This document shows positions 8,001 through 15,257 of a stretch of 24,129 bases of DNA, in pieces (position 1 is the stretch's first letter; every line of letters starts with the position of its first letter). The notes beneath the pieces are model-generated. The model was not told where the DNA came from and made no database searches. It was given only the letters and a program-made list of their open reading frames with translations. Position numbers and translations under genes: made by a program. The DNA is from Clostridia bacterium (GTDB lineage: Bacteria > Bacillota > DSM-521 > Neomoorellales > Neomoorellaceae), in assembly GCA_030445875.1 (NCBI GenBank), contig JASUSX010000003.1, positions 1 to 24,129 of the forward strand. The letters are read 5' to 3'.

Positions 8001-8894
8001 TTACTCTGGGACCACCATAGTCCCTACGCCGGTGTCGGTGAAGACCTCCAGCAAAATGGAGTGGGATATGCGCCCGTCGATAATGTGGGTCTTCTTGACG
8101 CCGCCCTCCAGGGCGCGGATGCAGCAGTCGACCTTGGGGATCATACCGCCGGCGATGACACCCTGGCGGACGAGGGCCGGCACCCGGCTGACGGGAAGGG
8201 CCGAGATCAACGAGCCGGGGTCATTGCGGTCGGCCAGGATCCCCTCCACATCGGTCAGGAGGACCAGTTTATCGGCTTTCAGGGCTACCGCCAGTTCCCC
8301 GGCCACCAGGTCGGCATTGATATTGTAGCTCTCGCCCTTTGATCCCACACCGATGGGGGCCACTACGGGGATGTAACCCTGGGCGATGACGGTCTCGATG
8401 ATCCCCGGGTTTACCTTTTCTACCTGGCCGACAAAACCCAGGTCCAGGTCAACCCCGGAGCCGTCCTCTTGCTGGATATGGGCTACCTGTTTGCGGGCTT
8501 CAATAAGGCTGCCGTCTTTGCCGCACAGGCCGATGGCCTTGCCTCCGTAGCGGTGGATATTGGTGACGATCTCTTTATTAATCTTCCCTACCAGGACCAT
8601 TTCCACTATTTCCATGGTCTCGGCATCGGTTACCCGCTGGCCCTGGATAAATTGCGATTGCTTGCCCAGGCGTTGCAACATATCGGTGATCTCCGGGCCA
8701 CCGCCGTGGACAATGACCGGCCGCATACCCACCAGGTGCATGAGGACAGCGTCCTGCATGACGGCCTTCTTTAGTTCGCAGTTCACCATGGCGTGGCCGC
8801 CGTATTTGATGACCACTGTTTTGCCGTAAAACTGGCGGATATAGGGCAGGGCTTCGATGAGGATCTCGGTTTTTTCCAGGGGCGAAAGGGGCAT
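8001..8894 (-). CDS. argB: N-acetylglutamate kinase
   Basis: Phosphorylates N-acetylglutamate with ATP, the usual control step of the cyclic arginine route. The 297-residue protein shows KYGGHAM (30-36), HGGGPEI (63-69) and LLTDVEGIL (212-220), all standard amino-acid kinase motifs. About 20 residues precede the first strand and look helical (PLEKTEILIEALPYIRQFYG). An N-terminal helix of this kind is known from hexameric, arginine-inhibited kinases, so feedback inhibition by arginine is a reasonable inference. The ATG at 8894 follows GAGGAGGGAC with good spacing. The frame stays open for 72 codons upstream, but that stretch overlaps argJ and does not resemble the family. A secondary in-frame ATG about 34 codons upstream has only a weak SD. 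Confidence 0.96.
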   Translation of the reverse strand: MPLSPLEKTEILIEALPYIRQFYGKTVVIKYGGHAMVNCELKKAVMQDAVLMHLVGMRPVIVHGGGPEITDMLQRLGKQSQFIQGQRVTDAETMEIVEMVLVGKINKEIVTNIHRYGGKAIGLCGKDGSLIEARKQVAHIQQEDGSGVDLDLGFVGQVEKVNPGIIETVIAQGYIPVVAPIGVGSKGESYNINADLVAGELAVALKADKLVLLTDVEGILADRNDPGSLISALPVSRVPALVRQGVIAGGMIPKVDCCIRALEGGVKKTHIIDGRISHSILLEVFTDTGVGTMVVPE

Positions 8895-9058
8895 GACGCG
8901 GTCCCTCCTCTTCCGAAAGGTTCTACCATAATATAAGCTATTGCTATAATTGCGTAAAGATAGAGGGAGATTCCCTTTAGGCGCTGGTTGCGCCATTATA
9001 CTGTCCTGAAAATAACTCTGCTCCAGGCTGGCATTATTTTTGCTTGCGATCTTTTCTT

Positions 9059-10273
9059 TTATGTCCGGTAAGAGGCGTTGATCTTCACATAGTCGTAAGT
9101 AAGGTCGCAACCCCAGGCGGTGGCGGAGGCATCGCCCTGGTTTAAGTCAATAGTGATGAGTATTTCTTCCTCCTGCAGGATAGCCAGGGCCTTTTCTTCG
9201 CTGAAGGGCAGGGGTTCGCCGCCGGCAGCCATCTGTTCGCAGCCGGCCTGGCTGGCCAGGTAGATATCTACCCTCTCCGGGTCGATGGCCGCCCCGGAGT
9301 ACCCGGCAGCGCAGAGGATGCGGCCCCAATTGGCATCAGCCCCGAAGACGGCGCTCTTGACCAGGTTGGAGCCGGCCACAGCCCGGGCAACGGTACGGGC
9401 GTCCGTTTCGCTCACCGCCCCCCTGACCTCCACGGTAATGAGTTTGGTCGCCCCTTCGCCATCCCGGGCGATGAGGCGGGCCAGCTCGCGGCAGACATAC
9501 TCCAGGCCGGCCCGGAAGGCGGCGTGCTCTTCAATGGTCAAGGGGGCGTTACCGGCACAACCGTTGGCCAGGATGATGGCCATATCGTTGGTACTGGTGT
9601 CGCCGTCCACCGTGACCATATTGAAGGTCCGGTCCACCACCGCGCGCAGGGCCTGCTCCAGGTCCCCCTGTTCCAGGGCGGCGTCGGTGGTCAAAAAACA
9701 GAGCATGGTGCCCATGTTGGGGTGGATCATGCCCGAGCCTTTAGCTATACCGGCAATGGTTACCGTTGACCCGCCCAGGGGCAACCGGACGGCTATTTCC
9801 TTCACCCTGATGTCAGTAGTCATAATGGCCATAGCCGCATCGCGGCCCCCCTCGGGTCCCAGCTGTGCCGCGGCCGCCTGGATACCGGCGCTAATCTTAT
9901 CCATGGGCATAGGTACGCCGATGACGCCGGTGGAAGCTACCACCACCTGCCAGGGTTCGCAGCCGATGGCTGCGGCCGTGAGGGAGGCCATCTCCCGGGC
10001 GTCCCGGTAGCCCCGCTCCCCGGTGCAGGCGTTGGCGTTGCCGCTGTTGCAAACAATGGCCCGGGCCAGGCCGCCTTTGAGATGCTCTTTCGTGAGCAGC
10101 AGGGGAGCGGCCTTGACGCGGTTCCTGGTATAGACGGCCGATGCCGTCGCCGGCACCTCGCTGACGATCAGGGCCAGGTCTTTCTTTTCCTTCTTTAAGC
10201 CGGCGTGGACGCCGGCGGCCAGAAAACCCGCTGGGGCGGTAATACCGCCCTTGACTGGCTGGAAATACTCCAT
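9059..10273 (-). CDS. argJ: Bifunctional glutamate N-acetyltransferase / amino-acid N-acetyltransferase (ornithine acetyltransferase)
   Basis: ArgJ moves the acetyl group from N-acetylornithine to glutamate, closing the acetyl cycle, and in bifunctional forms also uses acetyl-CoA. The 404-residue precursor self-cleaves into two chains. KGSGMIHPNM (178-187) precedes the cleavage threonine T189, and TML follows. The residue before the scissile bond is Gly188 where Ala is usual; I expect this to be tolerated. STGVIGVPMP (114-123) is another hallmark. The ATG at 10273 has GGGAGG 9-10 bases upstream. The frame remains open upstream but only inside argC. It lies 17 bases after the argC stop. Confidence 0.96.
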   Translation of the reverse strand: MEYFQPVKGGITAPAGFLAAGVHAGLKKEKKDLALIVSEVPATASAVYTRNRVKAAPLLLTKEHLKGGLARAIVCNSGNANACTGERGYRDAREMASLTAAAIGCEPWQVVVASTGVIGVPMPMDKISAGIQAAAAQLGPEGGRDAAMAIMTTDIRVKEIAVRLPLGGSTVTIAGIAKGSGMIHPNMGTMLCFLTTDAALEQGDLEQALRAVVDRTFNMVTVDGDTSTNDMAIILANGCAGNAPLTIEEHAAFRAGLEYVCRELARLIARDGEGATKLITVEVRGAVSETDARTVARAVAGSNLVKSAVFGADANWGRILCAAGYSGAAIDPERVDIYLASQAGCEQMAAGGEPLPFSEEKALAILQEEEILITIDLNQGDASATAWGCDLTYDYVKINASYRT

Positions 10274-10290
10274 CTTTCTCTTCCTCCCTT

Positions 10291-11331
10291 TTAAGGACAC
10301 AACCCGGGTGCAGCCAGGGCTGTGGTCTCCGGGAAACCGTACATGAGGTTCAGGTTTTGCACCGCCTGGCCGGAGGCGCCTTTGGTCAGGTTGTCGATGG
10401 CGCTGGCTACTACCACCCGGCCGGTGCGGCCATCCAGCGCCAGGTTGAGGTGGCAGTTGTTGCTGCCGTACACCCAGCGGGTGTGGGGCCACCGGCCCGG
10501 TGGCAGGAGGTGGACAAAGGGTTCCCCGGTGTAAAAATCCTGGTACACCTGGCGTAGTGCCGCCTCCGTAACCGGCCGGGCCAGGCTGGCGTAGATGGTG
10601 CTTAAAATCCCCCGGCTAATGGGCAGGAGGTGGGGAGTGAAGGAGACCTTCACCGCCGTCCCCGCCAGGGCACCCAGTTCCTGCTCGATCTCCGGTGTGT
10701 GGCGGTGGCCGGCAACAGCGTAGGGGTTGATGTTTTCATTGCACTCGACGAAAAGGCTGGTGACCTTCGCTTCCCGGCCGGCCCCTGAGACCCCGGACTT
10801 GGCATCGATAATAATGGTGGCCGGGTCGATGTAGCCGCCTTTTAATAAGGGTGCCAGGCCCAGGATGGCGCTGGTGGGATAGCAGCCGGGGTTGGCGACT
10901 ACCGCCGCCCCGCGGATGGCCTCCCGGTGGATTTCCGGCAGGCCGTAGACGGCCCTGGCCGCCAGTTCCGGGTCATGGTGGGGAACCCGGTACCACTCTT
11001 CGTAGGTCTTAGCATCCCGGAAACGCAGGTCGGCCCCCAGGTCGATGACCTTCACACCCTTCGCCGCGGCCCGGGCGGCCACCGGCACGGCATGGCCGTG
11101 GGGCAGGGCGATAAAGACCACCTGGCACCGGGCCAGGACTTCTTCCGGGGTTAGATCCGCGCAGGGGAGAGCGGCATAGCCGGTAAGGGCCGGGTAGACG
11201 GAGGCTATATCCTCGCCGGCATAAGTACGGGAAGTAAGGGCTACCAGTTCCACTTCCGGGTGCCGCGCTAAAATGCGGACCAGCTCGGCACCGGTATAGC
11301 CGGTAGCACCAATAATACCTGCTTTAATCAC
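10291..11331 (-). CDS. argC: N-acetyl-gamma-glutamyl-phosphate reductase
   Basis: First gene of the operon. ArgC reduces N-acetylglutamyl phosphate to the semialdehyde using NADPH. The 346-residue length is normal for type 1 ArgC. GIIGATGYTGAELVRIL (5-21) is the dinucleotide-binding loop, and VANPGCYPTS (145-154) carries the catalytic cysteine C150. The start is a GTG at 11331 with AAGGAGGG 9 bases upstream; there is no ATG alternative. The leader from the predicted promoter is only about 25 bases, leaving no room for an attenuator, so control is probably by a repressor at the promoter. Confidence 0.97.
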   Translation of the reverse strand: MIKAGIIGATGYTGAELVRILARHPEVELVALTSRTYAGEDIASVYPALTGYAALPCADLTPEEVLARCQVVFIALPHGHAVPVAARAAAKGVKVIDLGADLRFRDAKTYEEWYRVPHHDPELAARAVYGLPEIHREAIRGAAVVANPGCYPTSAILGLAPLLKGGYIDPATIIIDAKSGVSGAGREAKVTSLFVECNENINPYAVAGHRHTPEIEQELGALAGTAVKVSFTPHLLPISRGILSTIYASLARPVTEAALRQVYQDFYTGEPFVHLLPPGRWPHTRWVYGSNNCHLNLALDGRTGRVVVASAIDNLTKGASGQAVQNLNLMYGFPETTALAAPGLCP

Positions 11332-11355
11332 TCGTGGGAGCCCTCCTTGATCTGG

Positions 11356-11392
11356 TGTAATAATTATACATCGAAGCTGTATAATAATGCAA
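11356..11392 (-). promoter_or_regulatory. arg operon promoter overlapped by two ARG-box-like operators
   Basis: On the minus strand, TTGCAT (11392-11387) and TATAAT (11368-11363) are 18 bases apart and form a sigma-A promoter about 30 bases before argC. Two AT-rich palindromes overlap it: TGCATTATTATACA (11391-11378) and TGTATAATTATTACA (11370-11356). Their centres are about 21 bp apart, the spacing of paired ARG boxes bound by ArgR/AhrC hexamers. The boxes cover the -35 and -10, which fits arginine-dependent repression. No argR gene lies in the window. Confidence 0.7.
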
Positions 11393-11441
11393 TAGGCTGG
11401 CTAAAAAATAATAAATCCTTAATATAGCGGTCACCCCAGCA

Positions 11442-11470
11442 TTGACAGGTGGGGCTGCAGGGCATATGAT
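11442..11470 (+). promoter_or_regulatory. Near-consensus sigma-A promoter of the MFS gene
   Basis: TTGACA (11442-11447) and TATGAT (11465-11470) are separated by exactly 17 bases. They lie about 28 bases upstream of the chosen start. The promoter is divergent from the arg promoter, about 50 bp away. Confidence 0.8.
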
Positions 11471-11497
11471 AAACAATAGATATCAGGGGTGGGGGGA

Positions 11498-12721
11498 ATG
11501 AGAATCATGCCTGCCTGGCTGCGTAACCTTTATGTTCTGGTTACCATTCAATTGCTGGTTCAAGGTACCTTCCAGATCGCCACTCCCTTCCTGCCCTTCT
11601 ACGTTACGGAACTGGGCGTCACCGACCCCGGCGCCTTGAAAGTCTGGTCCGGCCTCTTGATCGGCGTCAACGCCCTGTTTTCCGGCCTGATGTCCCCTTT
11701 CTGGGGTAGCCTGGCCGACCGTTACGGGTGCAAGCCCATGCTCATCCGTTCGGCAACCAGCATTGCGGTTTTTACCCTCCTAACCGCCTTTGTCACCAAC
11801 GCCTATCAACTGCTGGCCTGCCGCATGTTGATGGGGATCTTTAGCGGCTATTCCTCCGCTGCCCTGGCCCTGGCAGCCAGCATTACCCCGGAAAATCGCC
11901 TGGGTTTTGCCCTGGGCTGGCTGCAGACCGGGCAGGTCATGGGCCTGGTGCTGGGGCCCCTAATCGGTGGCATCCTGGCCGATATTTTTCCCTTCCGGGT
12001 CGTCTTTATGCTGGCCAGCCTCCTGGCCACCACCGGCATCATCCTGGCCGCCACCATGGTCCATGAGGAATTCCAACCCGTAAAAGCCACAGCCGGTGCA
12101 ACCAAAGAGGAGAGCAGTCCCATGGGACTGCTCTCCTGGCCGCTTACTATTTATATCATGTTCGTGGTCATCTTCCTCTCCCAGTTCGCCACCCGGGGCG
12201 TTGAACCCCTGATGCCCCTCTTTGTCAAGGAACTGGCCAGCGAAGTCACCAACCTGAAAACCATGGCCGGCCTGGTGGTAGCCGTAACCGGCCTGGCCCA
12301 GGTAGTAACCGTCACCATCCTGGGCCGCCACGCTCCCTACTGGGGCTATAAACGCTGTCTCCTGGCCTGCCTGGCCGGTTCCGCCCTCTTTTACATCCCC
12401 CAGGCCTTTACCAGCCAGGTGGCTTCCCTGATCGGCCTGCGCTTCCTGCAGGGCCTTTTCCTGGGGGGGCTGCTGCCCATGGCCAACTCCCTCATCGGCC
12501 TCTTTACCCCGCCTGATAGGCGCGGTCGCGTCTACGGCCTCACCCAGAGCGCCTTTTTCCTGGGCAATTTCTCCGGCCCCCTGGCCGGTGGTTTCTGGGC
12601 CGCCCTTTTTGGCCTGCGCTCGGTCTTTTATGTGGCCGCCCTGCTGCTATTCTTTAACTTGATCTGGGTCTGGCGGGAGGTGCGGGAACCGCGCTCCCGC
12701 CTGGCAGCAAAAAGCCAATAG
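11498..12721 (+). CDS. MFS transporter, drug/metabolite exporter type
   Basis: A 407-residue major facilitator protein with about 12 hydrophobic segments. The motif-A loop GSLADRYGCKPM follows TM2, and the second half repeats the fold (ILGRHAPYWGYKRC, then NSLIGLFTPPDRRGRVYG). The size and a central hydrophilic loop with ATKEESS, between TM6 and TM7, are typical of proton-driven exporters; the substrate cannot be read from sequence. Starts at 11489 (GTG), 11498 (ATG) and 11507 (ATG) are all possible. I chose 11498 because AGGGG lies 8 bases upstream, but 11507 with GGGGGG 10 bases upstream is nearly as good. It is divergent from the arg operon, which suggests but does not show a link to amino-acid export. 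A 30-bp perfect palindrome sits in the central loop coding region. Confidence 0.85.
   Translation: MRIMPAWLRNLYVLVTIQLLVQGTFQIATPFLPFYVTELGVTDPGALKVWSGLLIGVNALFSGLMSPFWGSLADRYGCKPMLIRSATSIAVFTLLTAFVTNAYQLLACRMLMGIFSGYSSAALALAASITPENRLGFALGWLQTGQVMGLVLGPLIGGILADIFPFRVVFMLASLLATTGIILAATMVHEEFQPVKATAGATKEESSPMGLLSWPLTIYIMFVVIFLSQFATRGVEPLMPLFVKELASEVTNLKTMAGLVVAVTGLAQVVTVTILGRHAPYWGYKRCLLACLAGSALFYIPQAFTSQVASLIGLRFLQGLFLGGLLPMANSLIGLFTPPDRRGRVYGLTQSAFFLGNFSGPLAGGFWAALFGLRSVFYVAALLLFFNLIWVWREVREPRSRLAAKSQ
12108..12137. repeat. 30-bp perfect palindrome inside the MFS coding sequence
   Basis: The 15 bases at 12108-12122 (AGGAGAGCAGTCCCA) are followed without a spacer by their exact reverse complement (12123-12137), centred on CCATGG. 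It encodes part of the linker between TM6 and TM7 (around EESSPMGLLS). The transcript could fold into a stem of about 13 bp with a 4-base loop. No T-run follows on either strand, so it is not a standard terminator. Confidence 0.9.
12672..12701. other. Strong GC hairpin at the 3' end of the MFS coding sequence
   Basis: GGCGGGAG (12672-12679) pairs with CTCCCGCC (12694-12701), and the nested GCGG (12682-12685) pairs with CCGC (12689-12692) around a GAA loop. It lies about 20 bases before the MFS stop in a tight convergent junction. There is no U-tract on either strand, so any termination role is uncertain. Confidence 0.5.
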
Positions 12722-12725
12722 AGTT

Positions 12726-13682
12726 TTAAGCCCCGGGCAGTAGCTCCATCTGGGACTTTAAGACATAACCCACCTGCCCGTTCCTGGTCTTTACCCGCCA
12801 GTAAGAAGGCTCATCCGGTTGCAGCCAGGCGAGCAGGTCCTCGTCTTCGAGGACCGCTACCGTTTCCCCGGCCTTCAGCGGCGCCTGGTCAACGTACTTG
12901 CCACCTTGGCGTTTTTTAAGGCTGGCAGGCCCGGCTATCCGACCCAGGGCCATGACCATAGCCCCCCAGTCTGGTTCCCAGCGGTAGGTATGGGTCACTG
13001 TCCGGCTCTGGATCGTTGTCCGGGGACCGGTTACTGCCGGGGCTTGCCAGAGGGTCTGGCTGCTGATAGTTTTTATGGCCAGCCGCCCCCCATCGCGCGT
13101 AAAATCGGTCGTCACCTGCTCGCTGACCCCCTGCCAGTTTTCCCCCCGCGCCAGCCACTTCTGGTTCCAGCGCTCCTCATTGCCGGCTACTTTGCGCCAG
13201 ATCTCCTGCAGGCCCTGCCCCTGCCAGGTGTAGAGGGCATAAAAACTGCTCAAAAAATAGGCCCCAAAGCGTTCATCCAGGAGTTCCCGGATTAAAATGG
13301 CGTTACGCCCGCTATCCAGGGAGACCACCTTGACCTCCTGCAGGGGCAGGGTTTCCAGGCAGGCCAGCATTTGCGGCTGGCCCTGTCCAGGGCTGAAGAC
13401 CCCCAGCAGGCCCCGGTCTTTAGAAACAGTGACGCCAATAATCTTCTCCGTACCCCTGGCCGGGGCAATATCCCCCTCGGCCTGCAGGTGGTAGACGCCC
13501 ACCTGCCGCCCTTCAGCCAGCTCCTGCAGGATGGCCGTGCTCTCCTGGCCTCTCTGGCCCATTACAGCCAGGGCGCGGGCCTCATAAACGTTTACCTGCC
13601 CGCTCCCCACCCGCTGCCAGAAGACAACGCCGGCCAACAACAGGATAATGAGCGCCCGCCACCACCGCCAGCCATTACCCAT
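12726..13682 (-). CDS. Membrane-anchored protein with C-terminal SH3b-like domain, function unknown
   Basis: A 318-residue protein with a short basic N-terminus and one hydrophobic helix (about residues 8-24: ALIILLLAGVVFW), suggesting a signal anchor with the rest outside the cell. The last 55 residues (AGETVAVLEDEDLLAWL, then YWRVKTRNGQVGYVLKSQMEL) fit a bacterial SH3 domain, which in exported proteins often binds cell wall. The middle region is not recognised. I prefer the ATG at 13682 because GGGGGTG lies 7 bases upstream; the GTG at 13700 has no SD. It is convergent with the MFS gene (4-base gap) and 81 bases after the M20 gene on the same strand. A cell-envelope role is an inference from the anchor and SH3b domain only. 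Confidence 0.7.
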   Translation of the reverse strand: MGNGWRWWRALIILLLAGVVFWQRVGSGQVNVYEARALAVMGQRGQESTAILQELAEGRQVGVYHLQAEGDIAPARGTEKIIGVTVSKDRGLLGVFSPGQGQPQMLACLETLPLQEVKVVSLDSGRNAILIRELLDERFGAYFLSSFYALYTWQGQGLQEIWRKVAGNEERWNQKWLARGENWQGVSEQVTTDFTRDGGRLAIKTISSQTLWQAPAVTGPRTTIQSRTVTHTYRWEPDWGAMVMALGRIAGPASLKKRQGGKYVDQAPLKAGETVAVLEDEDLLAWLQPDEPSYWRVKTRNGQVGYVLKSQMELLPGA

Positions 13683-13763
13683 GTCCACACCCCCATCCAC
13701 TTTAATTTCTATGCACGGGGATGGCGGGTATGAACTCCCGCACTGCGGCCGGAAAGCAATTTT

Positions 13764-14942
13764 TTACTCGCTATCCCCCGGCCAGAGGGCAAACTCTTCT
13801 TTAATCATCTTCAGCAAGTCCCGGTCCAGCATGACATCCGCCGCGGTCCAGGCCAGGGCCCGGGCAGCCAGGCTTACCAGCCACCGGCCCGCTTCTCCCC
13901 GCACGGCCCGGGCAAACTGGCGGCTATGGGGTACCAGGCGACCGGCATTGAGGGAAAGGTAGGGGTGGATAGCCGGTACTACCTGGCTGACGTTGCCCAT
14001 GTCCAGGGAACCGCGGCTGGCCCGGGGGAGGCCGCTATCAATAATACCCAGCACCCGGATGTTCTCCCGCCAGGCCCGGGCCAGGGCGCGGTTGGTCCGC
14101 ATAGGTTCATAGGATGGCTCGTAGTTGTAGTAATGATAACGGCTGCCGGTAGCCAGGGCCGCCGCTGTAGCGCAATCTTCCACTCGTTGCACTACTTTAC
14201 TTAAATCCTCCCGGGTGCGGGCGCGCAGGTAAAAACGGGCCACGGCCCGATCAGGGATAATATTTGGCGATGTACCACCTTCCACAATGATCCCATGGAC
14301 GCTGGCCCCTCCTTTGAGATAGGGGCGCAGGCTATTGATATTATTAAATAACTGAATCATAGCCTCCAGGGCGTTAACCCCTTCCTCCGGGCTGGAGGCG
14401 GCGTGGGCCGGCCGGCCCTCGAAAACAAACTCCAGCGCCTCCAGGGCCAGGGAACTCACTTCCGTAGCATTGGTATCCCCCGGGTGGAACATCATGGCCG
14501 CATCCATGTCCTCCAGGGCGCCCTCCCGGGCCAGCAATACCTTGGCCCCCCGGGTCTCTTCCGCCGGGGTACCCAGGACGACAACCGTTCCCCCCAGCTC
14601 CTTGATCCAGGCCGCCAACCCCAGGGCTGCCCCCAGGCTAGCCGCTGCGATCAAGTTATGACCGCAGGCATGACCCAGCTCCGGCAGGGCATCGTATTCA
14701 GCCAGCAGGGCTACCCGTGGCCCCGGGCCACCACTAATTTCAGCCCTGAAGGCCGTAGGCAGGTTACACAGGGGCCTGGTAATGCGAAACCCCTTTTCCG
14801 CCAGGATGCCTGTTAAAAGCTCAACGGCAAAGTATTCCTGGTTACCCGTCTCCGGGTGGTCATAAATGGCTTCGGCTACCTGGATGATCTGGTCTTTTAA
14901 GGCGTCAATGCTCCCGCTGATTTTCTTTTTCAGGGTATGCAT
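13764..14942 (-). CDS. M20 family amidohydrolase (PM20D2/AbgB-like)
   Basis: A 392-residue M20-family metallohydrolase of the aminoacylase-1-like 2 group, which cleaves amide bonds of N-acylated amino acids or dipeptides in the cytoplasm. AEYDALPELGHACGHN (81-96) carries metal ligands including C93 and H95. PAEET (126-130) supplies the catalytic and ligand glutamates, and HPGDTN begins at 153. The dimerisation lid begins near GRPAHAASSPEEGVNAL (177-193), and the C-terminal part resumes the catalytic fold. The ATG at 14942 has AGGAG 8 bases upstream. It is on the same strand as, and just upstream of, the SH3b gene. The substrate is unknown; nearness to the arg operon is not evidence that it is ArgE, since the operon uses ArgJ. 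Confidence 0.88.
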   Translation of the reverse strand: MHTLKKKISGSIDALKDQIIQVAEAIYDHPETGNQEYFAVELLTGILAEKGFRITRPLCNLPTAFRAEISGGPGPRVALLAEYDALPELGHACGHNLIAAASLGAALGLAAWIKELGGTVVVLGTPAEETRGAKVLLAREGALEDMDAAMMFHPGDTNATEVSSLALEALEFVFEGRPAHAASSPEEGVNALEAMIQLFNNINSLRPYLKGGASVHGIIVEGGTSPNIIPDRAVARFYLRARTREDLSKVVQRVEDCATAAALATGSRYHYYNYEPSYEPMRTNRALARAWRENIRVLGIIDSGLPRASRGSLDMGNVSQVVPAIHPYLSLNAGRLVPHSRQFARAVRGEAGRWLVSLAARALAWTAADVMLDRDLLKMIKEEFALWPGDSE

Positions 14943-14974
14943 AGCTAGCTCCTGGTAAGATAAAGATTAGATTA

Positions 14975-15005
14975 GCCTCCCGGGGAGATAATATAACCGG
15001 GAGGC
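14975..15005 (+). promoter_or_regulatory. Hairpin sequestering the ribosome binding site of the small Cys protein
   Basis: GCCTCCCGG (14975-14983) and CCGGGAGGC (14997-15005) form a perfect 9-bp GC-rich stem with a 13-base purine/AT loop. The 3' arm contains GGGAGG, the only SD for the ATG at 15015, and the 5' arm CCTCCC is its exact complement. This geometry would block translation until the hairpin opens. Confidence 0.55.
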
Positions 15006-15014
15006 GATGCTACC

Positions 15015-15257
15015 ATGACTATGGCTACCTGCAACCGGCACTGCGCCGGCGGCAAAAATGGCACCTGCGAGCTGGCCGGCCTTCTAGACCCTGGCCTGCC
15101 CGCCCTCTGCCCCTATTACCAGCACCAGCTTACCCCGGGCCCTTTGGAAGGAGGCGTTGCCGGGCTTGCCAGATTACCCGGTAACCTGGTTACCTCTGCC
15201 CACCAGCGCTACCCCGGCAGCCAGTTCCTGCCTGGCAGCACCAGCGCCGGGGCTTAG
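15015..15257 (+). CDS. Small Cys-containing hypothetical protein
   Basis: An 80-residue ORF that I do not recognise. Four cysteines fall in the N-terminal 32 residues (C6, C10, C18, C32; C-x3-C-x7-C-x13-C), with H9 and H37 nearby, so a metal site is possible. The second half is Gly/Pro/Ser-rich. Third positions are strongly G/C as in neighbouring genes, and GGGAGG lies 10 bases before the ATG, so it is probably real. It is the only plus-strand gene in a minus-strand block and its stop overlaps the stop of the convergent aminopeptidase. Its SD is buried in a 9-bp hairpin. A chance ORF is the alternative. Confidence 0.5.
   Translation: MTMATCNRHCAGGKNGTCELAGLLDPGLPALCPYYQHQLTPGPLEGGVAGLARLPGNLVTSAHQRYPGSQFLPGSTSAGA

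Noticed and set aside
8895..9110. 72-codon N-terminal extension of argB
   Set aside because: It overlaps argJ, has no family similarity, and the ATG at 8894 has a strong SD at normal spacing.
10274..10492. N-terminal extension of argJ
   Set aside because: It lies within argC; the ATG at 10273 has GGGAGG upstream and gives the normal ArgJ length.
13764..14942. M20 gene as acetylornithine deacetylase (argE)
   Set aside because: The sequence fits the PM20D2/AbgB-like branch better, and the operon already recycles acetyl through ArgJ.
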